Source: DAONDZ01 sp964517555 (GTDB taxonomy: Bacteria; Patescibacteriota; Patescibacteriia; Patescibacteriales; UBA12465). From it: 46,689 bases of DNA. Position numbers and translations under genes: made by a program. The notes beneath the pieces are model-generated. The model did no database searches and was not told where the DNA came from. It worked only from the letters and a program-made list of their open reading frames with translations. The stretch covers positions 1 to 46,689 of the forward strand of contig CAZFEF010000005.1 of assembly GCA_964517555.1 (NCBI GenBank), written 5' to 3'. Position 1 is the stretch's first letter. Each line of letters starts with the position of its first letter. Shown here piece after piece: positions 23,900 through 32,230 of this stretch.

Positions 23900-23971
23900 G
23901 CTCTCGTCGTTCAATGGATAGGACGCAAGATTGCGGATCTTGCAATTGAGGTTCGACTCCTCACGAGAGCA
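23900..23971 (+). tRNA. tRNA-Arg (anticodon GCG)
   Basis: 72 bases: acceptor GCTCTCG/CGAGAGC with discriminator A, D-arm GTTC..GGAC, anticodon stem CAAGA/TCTTG with loop TTGCGGA, T-arm TGAGG-TTCGACT-CCTCA. The anticodon is GCG, reading CGC and by wobble CGU. Most bacteria use ACG edited to ICG for this box. CCA is not encoded. Confidence 0.93.
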
Positions 23972-23972
23972 C

Positions 23973-26042
23973 ATGAAATTCACTCTGCAAACCAAGACTA
24001 GCGCTTTGCATGGCGCTGGACCCACTATAGTTTCTCGTCTGAAAAAATTAGGTCTGGATACCCTCCAAGACCTGATTTTTTATTTCCCTTGGCGCTATGA
24101 CAACTTTGGCGACAGGCAGACAATTAATGACCTAAAAATTGGAACAATGGCTAGTATCAGTGGCACGGTAGAGCTGATTCAAAGTCGCCGCAGTTTTAAA
24201 CGACGGCTAAGCGTGGTAGAGGCCTTAATCAGTGACGAAACTGGCTCGATTAAAGCCATTTGGTTCAACCAACCCTTTATCACCAAAAATATTAAAGCTG
24301 GTGATTACTTATCTCTAGGCGGAAAAATCACCGACTACCACGACCAGATGATCATGAGCTCGCCGATATATGAAAAAATAGATTATGAAAAATTTCCCCG
24401 TCATACCCAAGGACTAACTCCAATCTATGCCACCACTAAGGGTCTAACCCAAAAACAATGGCGCTATTTTCTAACCCAATCATTGCCTCTGGCCAAAGAA
24501 ATAACTGATTGGTTGCCGACTGGAATAAAGACCGAATTAAGCCTTCTGGATCTACATTCGGCCTTAACCTATATTCACTTCCCCAAAGATGAAAACCAAC
24601 TACGCCAAGCTAAGCAGCGCCTGGGTTTTGGAGAATTATTCCTGCGACAAATCAAAGCTCAAATAGCCAAAAATTCTAGAATCTCCAGTCAGGCGGTACA
24701 ATTAGTCTTCCAGAAAGATGTAGCTCAGAAACTCATTACCTCCCTGCCTTTTGAGTTAACTCCGGATCAGAAACAAGCAGCCTGGGAAATTATCCAGGAC
24801 CTAGAAAAAGAACACCCAATGTCCCGATTACTAATCGGTGACGTCGGTAGCGGCAAAACTATCGTCGCCTTGTTGGCGATGGTCAATTCCGTATATCAGA
24901 AAAACCAAGGACAGCAGGCGGCCCTGATGGTTCCCACTGAAATACTGGCAAAGCAACACTATCAAAACTTTCAAAAAATACTATCCGACTGGGGAATAAA
25001 AATCGGCCTGCTCACTAATAGCTTTAAAGAGTTAAATGACAGAGACAAGGCCAAGGCGGCTGATATTGCTCTAGAAGCCGACATTATTATCGGCACCCAA
25101 GCTTTAATTCAAGAAAAACTAAACTTTCGAAATCTCAACTTAACTATCGTTGATGAACAACATCGTTTTGGGGTCAGACAAAGACAGCTAATCACCAAAA
25201 AACAAACCAAAACTCCTCCGCATTTCCTATCTATGACCGCCACCCCTATACCTCGCTCTCTAGCTCTAGCTATCTACGGCGATTTAGACGTATCAATTAT
25301 CAGAAACAAACCTAAAAATCGTCAAGAAATAATTACCAAAATAGTGCTTGAAGATAAACGTCAAGCCGCCTATCAATTTGCGGCCAAGGAAATAGCCAGC
25401 GGTCGCCAGGCTTTTGTTATCTGCCCACTAATAGATCCCAGCGACAAATTAGGGGTCAAGGCTGTCACCTTGGAGCACAAAAAGTTGGACCAAGAAATAT
25501 TCCCTGATTTGTCAGTGGGGCTATTGCATGGAAAACTAAAAGCGGCTGAAAAAGAAAAAATAATGCGCGAATTTCAAGAGAATAAAATCAAAATATTAGT
25601 CTCAACTTCAGTCATAGAAGTCGGGGTCGATGTCCCTAATGCCACTTTGATGTTAATCGAAGGAGCTAGCCGTTTCGGACTGTCACAACTCCATCAATTC
25701 CGCGGCCGGGTCGGACGGGATAAATACCAATCATACTGCCTGCTCTTTCCTGAAGATGGAGCTAGTGAGCAAACCTTGGATAGATTAGAAGCCATGACCA
25801 AATTTAATGATGGTTTTGCCTTGGCTCAAGAAGACTTAAAGCTCCGAGGCTCTGGAGAAATATATGGCACTATTCAAAGCGGCTTTCCCGAACTTCGCAT
25901 CGCCTCTCTCTATGATTATGACCTGATAAACCGAGCGAAACTCGCTGCTGAAAAGATAATTAGCTCTGACCCAAACCTAGAAAAACACCCACAACTAGCG
26001 AACAAATTAACGGAATTTGAAAAAGAAATCCACTTAGAGTAA
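23973..26042 (+). CDS. recG: ATP-dependent DNA helicase RecG
   Basis: 689 residues. The start is the ATG at 23973, giving MKFTLQTKTSALHGAG; an in-frame ATG 42 bases upstream lies inside the tRNA and is rejected. Wedge/OB domain is at about 55-150, Walker A GDVGSGKT at 289-296, DEQH box at 394-397, motif III SMTATPIPRS at 420-429, and the C-terminal helicase domain contains SRFGLSQLHQFRGRVGR. RecG remodels stalled forks and Holliday junctions. It begins one base after tRNA-Arg, so tRNA 3' processing would leave an almost leaderless mRNA. Confidence 0.97.
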   Translation: MKFTLQTKTSALHGAGPTIVSRLKKLGLDTLQDLIFYFPWRYDNFGDRQTINDLKIGTMASISGTVELIQSRRSFKRRLSVVEALISDETGSIKAIWFNQPFITKNIKAGDYLSLGGKITDYHDQMIMSSPIYEKIDYEKFPRHTQGLTPIYATTKGLTQKQWRYFLTQSLPLAKEITDWLPTGIKTELSLLDLHSALTYIHFPKDENQLRQAKQRLGFGELFLRQIKAQIAKNSRISSQAVQLVFQKDVAQKLITSLPFELTPDQKQAAWEIIQDLEKEHPMSRLLIGDVGSGKTIVALLAMVNSVYQKNQGQQAALMVPTEILAKQHYQNFQKILSDWGIKIGLLTNSFKELNDRDKAKAADIALEADIIIGTQALIQEKLNFRNLNLTIVDEQHRFGVRQRQLITKKQTKTPPHFLSMTATPIPRSLALAIYGDLDVSIIRNKPKNRQEIITKIVLEDKRQAAYQFAAKEIASGRQAFVICPLIDPSDKLGVKAVTLEHKKLDQEIFPDLSVGLLHGKLKAAEKEKIMREFQENKIKILVSTSVIEVGVDVPNATLMLIEGASRFGLSQLHQFRGRVGRDKYQSYCLLFPEDGASEQTLDRLEAMTKFNDGFALAQEDLKLRGSGEIYGTIQSGFPELRIASLYDYDLINRAKLAAEKIISSDPNLEKHPQLANKLTEFEKEIHLE

Positions 26043-26071
26043 ATAAAAAGACCGTCACTCTCGTAACGGCC
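26042..26071 (-). terminator. Intrinsic terminator overlapping the end of the 67-residue gene
   Basis: On the minus strand GGCCGTTAC-GAGA-GTGACGGTC forms a 9-bp stem (two wobble pairs) with a GAGA tetraloop, followed by TTTTTATTT. It overlaps the last codons of the minus-strand gene and the end of recG. Confidence 0.75.
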
Positions 26072-26258
26072 ACAACTCCTTGATCCCGACCCAAATATCC
26101 TCGGCATTTATCGCCACAAAACGCAGCGCATAGTACATGCCGAACAAACAGGCCACGATCAAAAGTAATTTCAAAAACTCTTTACACACCCACCATTTGG
26201 TGAATATGCCTTTAAGGGTCCACCACAGGGTGACCTCTTCTGGGTATTTATTTTCCAT
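26055..26258 (-). CDS. Small single-pass membrane protein
   Basis: 67 residues: Trp-rich N-terminal part (EVTLWWTLKGIFTKWWVCKE), one membrane helix (about 29-47) and an acidic/Trp tail (DIWVGIKELWPLRE). It has an ATG start, its own promoter (26317-26345) and its own terminator. Function unknown. Confidence 0.65.
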   Translation of the reverse strand: MENKYPEEVTLWWTLKGIFTKWWVCKEFLKLLLIVACLFGMYYALRFVAINAEDIWVGIKELWPLRE

Positions 26259-26297
26259 CGCGATTTATTTAATGAACTATTTTTTGCATAAAAAACG

Positions 26298-26309
26298 GCC
26301 AATATTGGC
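26298..26309. promoter_or_regulatory. Palindrome GCCAATATTGGC at the predicted start of the minus transcript
   Basis: Perfect 12-bp palindrome with core CAATATTG, located at about +1 of the minus-strand promoter. It shares its core with GTCAATATTGAC at 26341-26352, centre-to-centre 43 bp, about four helical turns. This suits a repressor binding two sites. Confidence 0.5.
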
Positions 26310-26316
26310 TACTAAA

Positions 26317-26345
26317 TATATAGCATTATTTTTTCCACAGGTCAA
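26317..26345 (-). promoter_or_regulatory. Promoter of the 67-residue membrane protein gene
   Basis: TTGACC (26340-26345), 17 bases, TATATA (26317-26322) on the minus strand. Its -35 is one half of palindrome GTCAATATTGAC (26341-26352). Confidence 0.6.
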
Positions 26346-26347
26346 TA

Positions 26348-26376
26348 TTGACAAATATTATATAATGTAGTAAGAT
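26348..26376 (+). promoter_or_regulatory. Promoter of the 104-residue protein gene
   Basis: Consensus TTGACA (26348-26353), 17 bases, TAAGAT (26371-26376) on the plus strand. Its -35 is the other half of the palindrome that supplies the divergent promoter's -35. A TATAAT at 26361-26366 is an alternative -10 but has no matching -35. Confidence 0.55.
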
Positions 26377-26407
26377 AATAAATCCGAAAAATAAACAAGA
26401 AACAAAC

Positions 26408-26413
26408 AGGAGG
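26408..26413 (+). promoter_or_regulatory. Consensus Shine-Dalgarno AGGAGG
   Basis: AGGAGG sits 9 bases before the ATG at 26423. It stands out because nearly all other genes in this window start after A/T-rich sequence with no such element. Confidence 0.8.
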
Positions 26414-26422
26414 CAACGCAAC

Positions 26423-26737
26423 ATGGAAAAAGCAGGGAACGTGCCTCCCGACAGGAGGCTCTTTGAAATCGATTTGGGGGGGAGAATCGCCACCGACACA
26501 ACCGGAGAGATAATTCTCTTCTCCGCCAAATATCAAACCGGTAAATTCCGAGGACAGGACTGCGTCATCGACTGGTCCAGAACGCTTAAAAATCTGGTCT
26601 GGATCAAAATAATCGACCAGAATCTGAGGAAAATTACCGAATACTTCGTATCGGTCACATGCGTCTATCTTGAGAAAAGCGATGAATTCATTCATCCGCT
26701 GATCCATGAAATGATCGGTACGCCGTTTCAGAACTAA
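26423..26737 (+). CDS. Soluble protein of unknown function
   Basis: 104 residues starting MEKAGNVPPDRRLFEIDLGG, with mixed strands, no membrane helix and no recognised motif. Supported as a gene by a consensus ribosome site, a promoter with TTGACA and a terminator directly after the stop. Codon use is richer in G/C-ending codons than neighbours. Possibly acquired by transfer; family not recognised. Confidence 0.72.
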   Translation: MEKAGNVPPDRRLFEIDLGGRIATDTTGEIILFSAKYQTGKFRGQDCVIDWSRTLKNLVWIKIIDQNLRKITEYFVSVTCVYLEKSDEFIHPLIHEMIGTPFQN

Positions 26738-26768
26738 AAAAACACCGCTTAACCATAGAGGTGTTTTT
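26738..26768. terminator. Bidirectional intrinsic terminator
   Basis: AAAAACACC (26738-26746) pairs with GGTGTTTTT (26760-26768). It follows the plus-strand gene and lies just beyond the stop of the convergent radA, so it can serve both. Confidence 0.85.
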
Positions 26769-26780
26769 CATTTTATCTAA

Positions 26781-28154
26781 CTATTTCAAATCGCTAATTA
26801 GGTCAATTGCTTGGCTTAAAGTCTTGACCTTAATCAACTCCAGTCCCTTGGTCTCTACTTTCATATCCGGAATAATGGCCCGAGTAAACCCCAGCTTAGC
26901 CGCTTCCTTGAGGCGCAAATCAATCTTAGCCACCCCTCTGACTTCCCCACCTAAACCGACCTCACCTAGAACTAAAAGGTGTTGATCAATCGGGGTATTA
27001 AGCCAAGAAGACACAATCGCTAAACAAACCGATAAATCCAAAGCTGGGTCGCTAATTCTTAGCCCACCGGCAACGTTAACTATCACATCCGAACTGGCCA
27101 AATTCAATTTTTGCTTTTTAGATAAAACGGCGGTCAAAACTTGCAGACGATTCAAATCAAATCCAGAAGCTTTGCGCTGAGGATAGCCAAAGATGGTTTT
27201 AGTAACCAAGGCTTGAATATCAACTAAAAATGGTCGGCTCCCCTCGATCATCGCCCCCACTACCGTACCGCTGATTGACCGATTATTGCTCTCCAAAAAA
27301 ATAGCGGTCGGATTTGATACCTCGCGGAAACCGCTGCCAGTCATTTCTAGAACCCCTAATTCATTGACACTGCCGAAGCGATTTTTAACCACCCGCAACA
27401 ACGAATAATTATGAATTGATTCATTCTCTAAATAGATAACTGTATCAACGATATGTTCTAAGGATTTAGGACCGGCAATTTGACCATCTTTAGTAATATG
27501 ACCGACCAAAAACACGGCTGGCCCCTGTTCGCTCTTGGCTAATTCTAAAAATTTAACCGCACTGGCCCTGATTTGATTCAAGCTACCAGCCTCAGAGGGC
27601 AAAGCAGTGGAATAGACGGTCTGAATGGAATCGACAATCACCAAGGCCGGTTTGATATTCAAAGCGCTACCGACAATCTTCTCTACCCCTGTTTCGCCAA
27701 TAAACTTGATTCGATCCAAGTCACAACCCAAGCGCTCTAAGCGATATTTAACCTGGGCCGCTGATTCTTCGCCGGAGATATAAAGGATATCTAATTTATG
27801 CTTCTTGGCCAAAGCATCGGCCAGCTGAGCTACAATAGTGCTCTTGCCGATTCCCGGCTCGCCGCCTAAAAGTAACAATGACCCAGGGACAATTCCGCCG
27901 CCAAGCACTCTATCTACCTCCAAAAAACCAGTATCTAAACGCCGTTTATTGCTGGCTTTAATTTGATTTAAATCAATAATTTTAGCGGCGCTCTTGCTTA
28001 AGACCTCGCGCTGATCCAATATGTGCCGACTATCGCCTTGATCCTTAATTCCTTGGTCTAAGCTACCCCAGGCACCACACTCTAAACAACGCCCACTCCA
28101 TTTAGAGAATTGGGCGTCGCATTTGCTGCAAGTATAGATAATTTTTTCGGCCAT
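26781..28154 (-). CDS. radA: DNA repair protein RadA (Sms)
   Basis: 457 residues, full length. N-terminal Cys4 zinc finger (C9, C12, C23, C26), Walker A GGEPGIGKST (97-106), RadA-specific KNRFG (257-261) and C-terminal Lon-protease-like domain (GEVGLGGEVRGVAKIDLRL). RadA drives branch migration during recombination and natural transformation. It is the last gene of the long array containing the VirB4/VirB6-like genes, 2 bases after a small membrane protein. Confidence 0.97.
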   Translation of the reverse strand: MAEKIIYTCSKCDAQFSKWSGRCLECGAWGSLDQGIKDQGDSRHILDQREVLSKSAAKIIDLNQIKASNKRRLDTGFLEVDRVLGGGIVPGSLLLLGGEPGIGKSTIVAQLADALAKKHKLDILYISGEESAAQVKYRLERLGCDLDRIKFIGETGVEKIVGSALNIKPALVIVDSIQTVYSTALPSEAGSLNQIRASAVKFLELAKSEQGPAVFLVGHITKDGQIAGPKSLEHIVDTVIYLENESIHNYSLLRVVKNRFGSVNELGVLEMTGSGFREVSNPTAIFLESNNRSISGTVVGAMIEGSRPFLVDIQALVTKTIFGYPQRKASGFDLNRLQVLTAVLSKKQKLNLASSDVIVNVAGGLRISDPALDLSVCLAIVSSWLNTPIDQHLLVLGEVGLGGEVRGVAKIDLRLKEAAKLGFTRAIIPDMKVETKGLELIKVKTLSQAIDLISDLK

Positions 28155-28156
28155 AA

Positions 28157-28483
28157 TTATTCACTACTACAATCGGGCACAGTGACCAAGGGGTCACTGC
28201 CGCAATTAGGACTTAAGTCAGCGTGTCTTTCAAATATCAAAGGGGTGGCATCTAGCGATTTAGCCTCTTCTTTGGCTTGGTATAATCTAGCGGAGCGCAT
28301 AGCGGTGATGGTCAATCCGACAGCAATAAAAGCAAAAAGGGCTAGAGCTAAAAATAAACGGTCATAATGCTTATAGCTCTTTTCTTTGATTTTGACAACA
28401 GTCTTGGCTTGTCGCGGTTTAACAGCTAAAACAATTGGACTTTTTTTGACTCGAGGACGAGTTGTTTTTTTAGGAGTCGGCAT
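28157..28483 (-). CDS. Small single-pass membrane protein
   Basis: 108 residues: a strongly basic, Pro/Lys-rich cytoplasmic N-terminus (about 1-40), one membrane helix (about 43-60, FLALALFAFIAVGLTITA) and a short outside tail with two cysteines (NCGSDP, PDCSSE) that could form a disulfide. It lies between the VirB8-like gene (4-base gap) and radA (2-base gap). Function unknown. Confidence 0.7.
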   Translation of the reverse strand: MPTPKKTTRPRVKKSPIVLAVKPRQAKTVVKIKEKSYKHYDRLFLALALFAFIAVGLTITAMRSARLYQAKEEAKSLDATPLIFERHADLSPNCGSDPLVTVPDCSSE

Positions 28484-28487
28484 ATTA

Positions 28488-29102
28488 TTATTTTACCCAA
28501 AAGGCGCCGTCGACTTTCCAGCTTTTATCCTCTTTAACAAAAAGCAAACGGATATTTTGATCATAAATCTGCGGAGTATTCTCGCTACCCTTAACTTCTC
28601 GTCTCTGAGTACTGACAATCACTTCAGCCGTGCCGGACTGGTCATCAAAACTCTTGACTTCACCGGCAATTGCCACAGTGGTAATGCCGTAATAATTAGT
28701 ATAATCGGTATTTCGTCTTTCCAGTTCAGCAATATAACCGACGCTCCAGCGACGCATCTCAGCAGTCATAAATATTTCTAAATCACGGATATTATCGTAG
28801 TTCGACTGATTGGAATAAGAACCAAAACGCTCGACAAAAGCTAGGGCCATCTGCTTGATATCGTCAGCATCCAAGGGTCTCTGCTTTTCCACTTGAGGAT
28901 CAAAGGTATAGTTAAAATTTTTATTCTTCTGAGCTTCCAGCATCAGCTTGTCAGCGTCCTCGACATTGGAAACATCGACATTGGAACTAGGCTCTTCCGT
29001 AGACTTCCGATTCAGGAAATAAACGAACAAAGCCATGGCCACTAAAATGATAAAAGCGGTACCGATAATGAATATTCCCCATCTTTTTTTATTGTCCATC
29101 AT
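28488..29102 (-). CDS. Membrane-anchored VirB8/NTF2-like protein
   Basis: 204 residues: a short cytoplasmic start, one membrane helix (about 9-28), an acidic linker, then a domain of about 125 residues with helices (DIKQMALAFVERFGSYSNQS) followed by curved strands ending DKSWKVDGAFWVK. This is the architecture of VirB8/TcpC-type NTF2-like subunits of type IV secretion systems. The call rests on architecture and on its place after virB4; sequence similarity was not tested. Confidence 0.6.
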   Translation of the reverse strand: MMDNKKRWGIFIIGTAFIILVAMALFVYFLNRKSTEEPSSNVDVSNVEDADKLMLEAQKNKNFNYTFDPQVEKQRPLDADDIKQMALAFVERFGSYSNQSNYDNIRDLEIFMTAEMRRWSVGYIAELERRNTDYTNYYGITTVAIAGEVKSFDDQSGTAEVIVSTQRREVKGSENTPQIYDQNIRLLFVKEDKSWKVDGAFWVK

Positions 29103-29141
29103 ATATGTTTATTTATCTCTATTATACACTAAAAAAACGAC

Positions 29142-31091
29142 TTAGCCAATTTCCACCTCTTCCACCCCTGGCGGATTAGGTTTTTCGGTGGCCACCGCTT
29201 CAGTATTCTGGGAAAATTGCTTCTTAGCCTCCTCGATCTCTAAAAGCTGTCGCGGGTCAGAGGTAATTAGCTGGTCCTCGGTATAAGAAGCGACCACCTT
29301 AATAGCCACATGCTTATTGCCAGCAAAGAATATACCCTCTCCCTGCCCGCATTCCAATAACAAGTATTTCTCGCCTTCAGTAAGCATAAAAGTCTTTTGA
29401 ATCAAATCAATAGCCGCCGGAGCTTGCTTTAACAGAATCTGCAAGGAAGAGTTATTAACGATCGCTTGGCCGTAGGGAGAAGTTAAAAAGTCATTAACGT
29501 CCTGAGTAATAGTAGTTACGCCCAAATAATATTTGCGGCAACGCTTGACGAGAGCGAAGATAAATTTGGCGCTATCCTCGTTTTGCATCATCCACCAAGC
29601 TTCGTCGATAACTAAAATTCTTTTTTTCATCTGGCTACGAACCACGTTCCAAATATAGTTAACAATGGTATAGATGGCGATTGGCCGAAGCTCATCTTCT
29701 AAGTCACGAACCGAAAAACAAATCAATTGATTATCCATTTCCACGTTAGTCGGGTTGTTTAACAAACCGGAAAAGGTACCTTCGGTATATTTCTTTAGTC
29801 TTTCAGCCAAAGAAATACCGCCTTCCATACCGTCCAACACTTGAGCAAAATCGCTCATAATCGGCGGCTCAATCTGGCTTAAATCAGAGTCCGGAGTAAT
29901 ATCTTTTTTGGCATAAGTTTCTAGTAAAGCTCTATCTACCAGAGAATCCTCCTCATTATTCAAACTACCAATCATCAACCGCACCAAACCTTTCAAGGTG
30001 ATAACCGCGCTACGAATGATATCTTTAGGTTTGGCCTCGCCGCCAATGGCCCGCGGCAAATCAAAAGGATTGATCTTACTTTCGCTGGATAGAGAAATAT
30101 TAATATAGGTGCCGCCGGCCGCTTCAGAGAGATGCTTATATTCATATTCCGGGTCGATGATAATTACATCAGTCCCCATCATCAAAGAACGCAAAACCTC
30201 TAACTTGATGGCATATGATTTACCAGCTCCAGAAGTAGCGAACACTACTGAGTTTGCGTTCGGCAAAGAAAAACGATCAAATAGTATCAAGCTGTTATTA
30301 TGACGATTGATACCATACAATATACCTTTATCACTAGTTAGTTCCGAAGAAATGAAAGGAAAAGAAGAGGCGACTGGTGACGAATTCATGTTAAAAGTAA
30401 TATAGAGCTCATCGTTACACAAAGGTAGAGTAGAATTAAACCCTTGTTCGGATTGGTAATAAGCCCTCTTGGAATACACCAAGCGGGAGCCAAATATATC
30501 CTCAACCTGATCCGATAACCTATCCAATTCCTCCATTGATTCAGAGTAAATAGTGACGTACAAGGCAAATTGGAAAAATTTCTCAGTCCCCTGGGTCAAG
30601 GCATCTCGCAAATACTCAATATCTCGCAAAGCAGTCTCGCGCAATGGATCCCGGGGAGCGCCCTTGTCAGTATCAGCCATGATCTGGGCTTCTAAATTAC
30701 CAACTCGATTCTTTAGTTGCTTAAGAATAATAGAAGACTTCACCGGATAAAAGAACATGGAAACATCAAAGGTATAGTTCAAATTAATAATCGGAGCAAA
30801 CCAGCCGACACTGATGTAGCGCGGATAATTGATGACAAAAATAGTGCGGACAAATTTCTTGCCCAAATTTAGAAAGGTAGGATTAACCTTTAGGCTAGCC
30901 GGAGAAATCAAATCTCGAACCGACAAAACACCGCGGCGATAGGCTATTTCCTCTGCCACCATTTCCCTAGTAGCATCAATGTTTTCATCGATCCCCTCTG
31001 GCTTAGTAGAGGCGGATATTAAAGCCCCTAAAGCACTTTGGCGACTATTGGCCTGAGACTCTTCTTGTTGAATTTTCTTAAAATCAATCAT
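29142..31091 (-). CDS. VirB4-family type IV secretion ATPase
   Basis: 649 residues with the start at MIDFKKIQQEE; the longer ORF begins 7 codons upstream inside the TraC-like gene. Walker A ATSGAGKSY (285-293), IIIDPEYEY (310-318), Walker B RILVIDEAWWMM and a later TITQDVNDFL motif fit the VirB4/TraC ATPase of the HerA/FtsK superfamily. It powers assembly or transport through a type IV secretion-like channel. It follows the TraC-like gene almost without a gap. Confidence 0.92.
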   Translation of the reverse strand: MIDFKKIQQEESQANSRQSALGALISASTKPEGIDENIDATREMVAEEIAYRRGVLSVRDLISPASLKVNPTFLNLGKKFVRTIFVINYPRYISVGWFAPIINLNYTFDVSMFFYPVKSSIILKQLKNRVGNLEAQIMADTDKGAPRDPLRETALRDIEYLRDALTQGTEKFFQFALYVTIYSESMEELDRLSDQVEDIFGSRLVYSKRAYYQSEQGFNSTLPLCNDELYITFNMNSSPVASSFPFISSELTSDKGILYGINRHNNSLILFDRFSLPNANSVVFATSGAGKSYAIKLEVLRSLMMGTDVIIIDPEYEYKHLSEAAGGTYINISLSSESKINPFDLPRAIGGEAKPKDIIRSAVITLKGLVRLMIGSLNNEEDSLVDRALLETYAKKDITPDSDLSQIEPPIMSDFAQVLDGMEGGISLAERLKKYTEGTFSGLLNNPTNVEMDNQLICFSVRDLEDELRPIAIYTIVNYIWNVVRSQMKKRILVIDEAWWMMQNEDSAKFIFALVKRCRKYYLGVTTITQDVNDFLTSPYGQAIVNNSSLQILLKQAPAAIDLIQKTFMLTEGEKYLLLECGQGEGIFFAGNKHVAIKVVASYTEDQLITSDPRQLLEIEEAKKQFSQNTEAVATEKPNPPGVEEVEIG

Positions 31092-31101
31092 ATATAGGAA
31101 A

Positions 31102-31785
31102 TTACATCTCAACTCGCAATTTTTCTACGTTAACCAAGGGCTGATTCTTCGAGGTTTCCGGATTATAGGTTTGGTAATATAGCTCGATCAATTCTTGAGT
31201 ATTTAGCTGTTTAATATCTACTCCCAACGAGGACAAAGAAGAAGTAACGCTATCAATACGACGATCTAGCGATTCTTTAAGCTTCAGAAATCGACTCTCC
31301 TTTAATTTTAAAGACGATGCCGGCCGGAAAGCTTCGGTTAGCGAACTGAAAAATCCTTTTCGCTGGTCAGTGGTGGGGCTGTAAGGAACAATAACATAAA
31401 ACTTCTTATTCATGATCTTGCCGATGGAGATTAGCTCTTTAATATATTCGATATAATCACCGGTTTGAATCTTGAGTAATTTGTTAGTTTGTTCCTTTTC
31501 TTTCTGTGATAAAAAGTCCAAATAGTTAGTAATATTCAATTCGCGGGACTGAATAACTATTTGAATCATGAAGTTAATATTGTTTAGAAAACTGACATAA
31601 GCGGAGATAACCGCATTTTGCTCATCCTCGCTTTTGAGTGCGAAGTTAATACTGGAAATGGATAAAACCGCCCGCAAAGTGCCATCACGCATAATGACGG
31701 TATTATCCTTAACCTCAGCGATGTCTAAATATTGCTGAGTGGAAACGCTGGGAGCAGTTTTAGCTAATTGGCTTTTCTCTGGCAT
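31102..31785 (-). CDS. TraC-like domain protein, separate N-terminal partner of VirB4
   Basis: 227 residues. The N-terminal part (QQYLDIAEVKDNTVIMRDGTL) and FALKSEDEQNAVISAYVSFLNNI resemble the N-terminal domain normally fused to VirB4/TraC ATPases, and a C-terminal segment has LNTQELIELYYQTYNPE. I recall a separate TraC-like gene before virB4 as common in CPR genomes. It is probably a membrane-associated docking unit for the ATPase. Confidence 0.75.
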   Translation of the reverse strand: MPEKSQLAKTAPSVSTQQYLDIAEVKDNTVIMRDGTLRAVLSISSINFALKSEDEQNAVISAYVSFLNNINFMIQIVIQSRELNITNYLDFLSQKEKEQTNKLLKIQTGDYIEYIKELISIGKIMNKKFYVIVPYSPTTDQRKGFFSSLTEAFRPASSLKLKESRFLKLKESLDRRIDSVTSSLSSLGVDIKQLNTQELIELYYQTYNPETSKNQPLVNVEKLRVEM

Positions 31786-31790
31786 AGTAA

Positions 31791-32225
31791 TTATGAATTA
31801 TCTTCGCTCTCCTTCTCACCTTTATACTTACCTTTAGTATCGACAATCAAACTCAATTCCTGCAATTGCTTCTCGTTTAACTCCTTGTTGACTACAGCAT
31901 CGGCAAATTTAGGTTCCTTAGCTTCCTTTTCCTCAAAGGTGCTTTGACGGTGATTCCAGACTCTTAGTCCCGGCTTACGGAAAGTCTGGATTAGATTCAA
32001 CACAAAAAAATGGAATGGTCGGCCATTAATCCTTAGAAAGGCAAAAACACCAGCAATCAAGACAACAATGATAGTCGAAACTAAGAATAAAGCGAAATCG
32101 AAAACTTTATAAAAAATAAAGCCCAAAATGGCAGCTGCTAAAAAAATTAAAAATTGCCTCGTAGTAATGGGGCCAATAATCTTGCTTTCCACATCGATAA
32201 ATTGCGGTACAGTAAATTGCTGCAT
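31791..32225 (-). CDS. PrgI family membrane protein
   Basis: 144 residues. The opening QQFTVPQFIDVESKIIGPIT and two close membrane helices (about 25-41 and 46-65) followed by GRPFHFFVLNLIQTFRKPGLRVW are typical of PrgI, the VirB3-like subunit encoded before VirB4 in Gram-positive conjugation systems. The C-terminal 50 residues are charged and cytoplasmic. Confidence 0.88.
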   Translation of the reverse strand: MQQFTVPQFIDVESKIIGPITTRQFLIFLAAAILGFIFYKVFDFALFLVSTIIVVLIAGVFAFLRINGRPFHFFVLNLIQTFRKPGLRVWNHRQSTFEEKEAKEPKFADAVVNKELNEKQLQELSLIVDTKGKYKGEKESEDNS

Positions 32226-32230
32226 AATTT

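Noticed and set aside
23931..23972. Longer recG start overlapping the tRNA
   Set aside because: The ATG at 23931 lies inside tRNA-Arg, and the extra 14 residues have no RecG similarity. The ATG at 23973 gives a normal RecG N-terminus.
28386..28781. 131-residue plus-strand open frame
   Set aside because: It is antisense to two well-supported minus-strand genes, with no promoter, ribosome site or recognisable motif.
31092..31112. Upstream Met of the VirB4 gene
   Set aside because: It lies inside the end of the TraC-like gene and adds only seven residues. The start at 31091 fits the spacing of the rest of the array.
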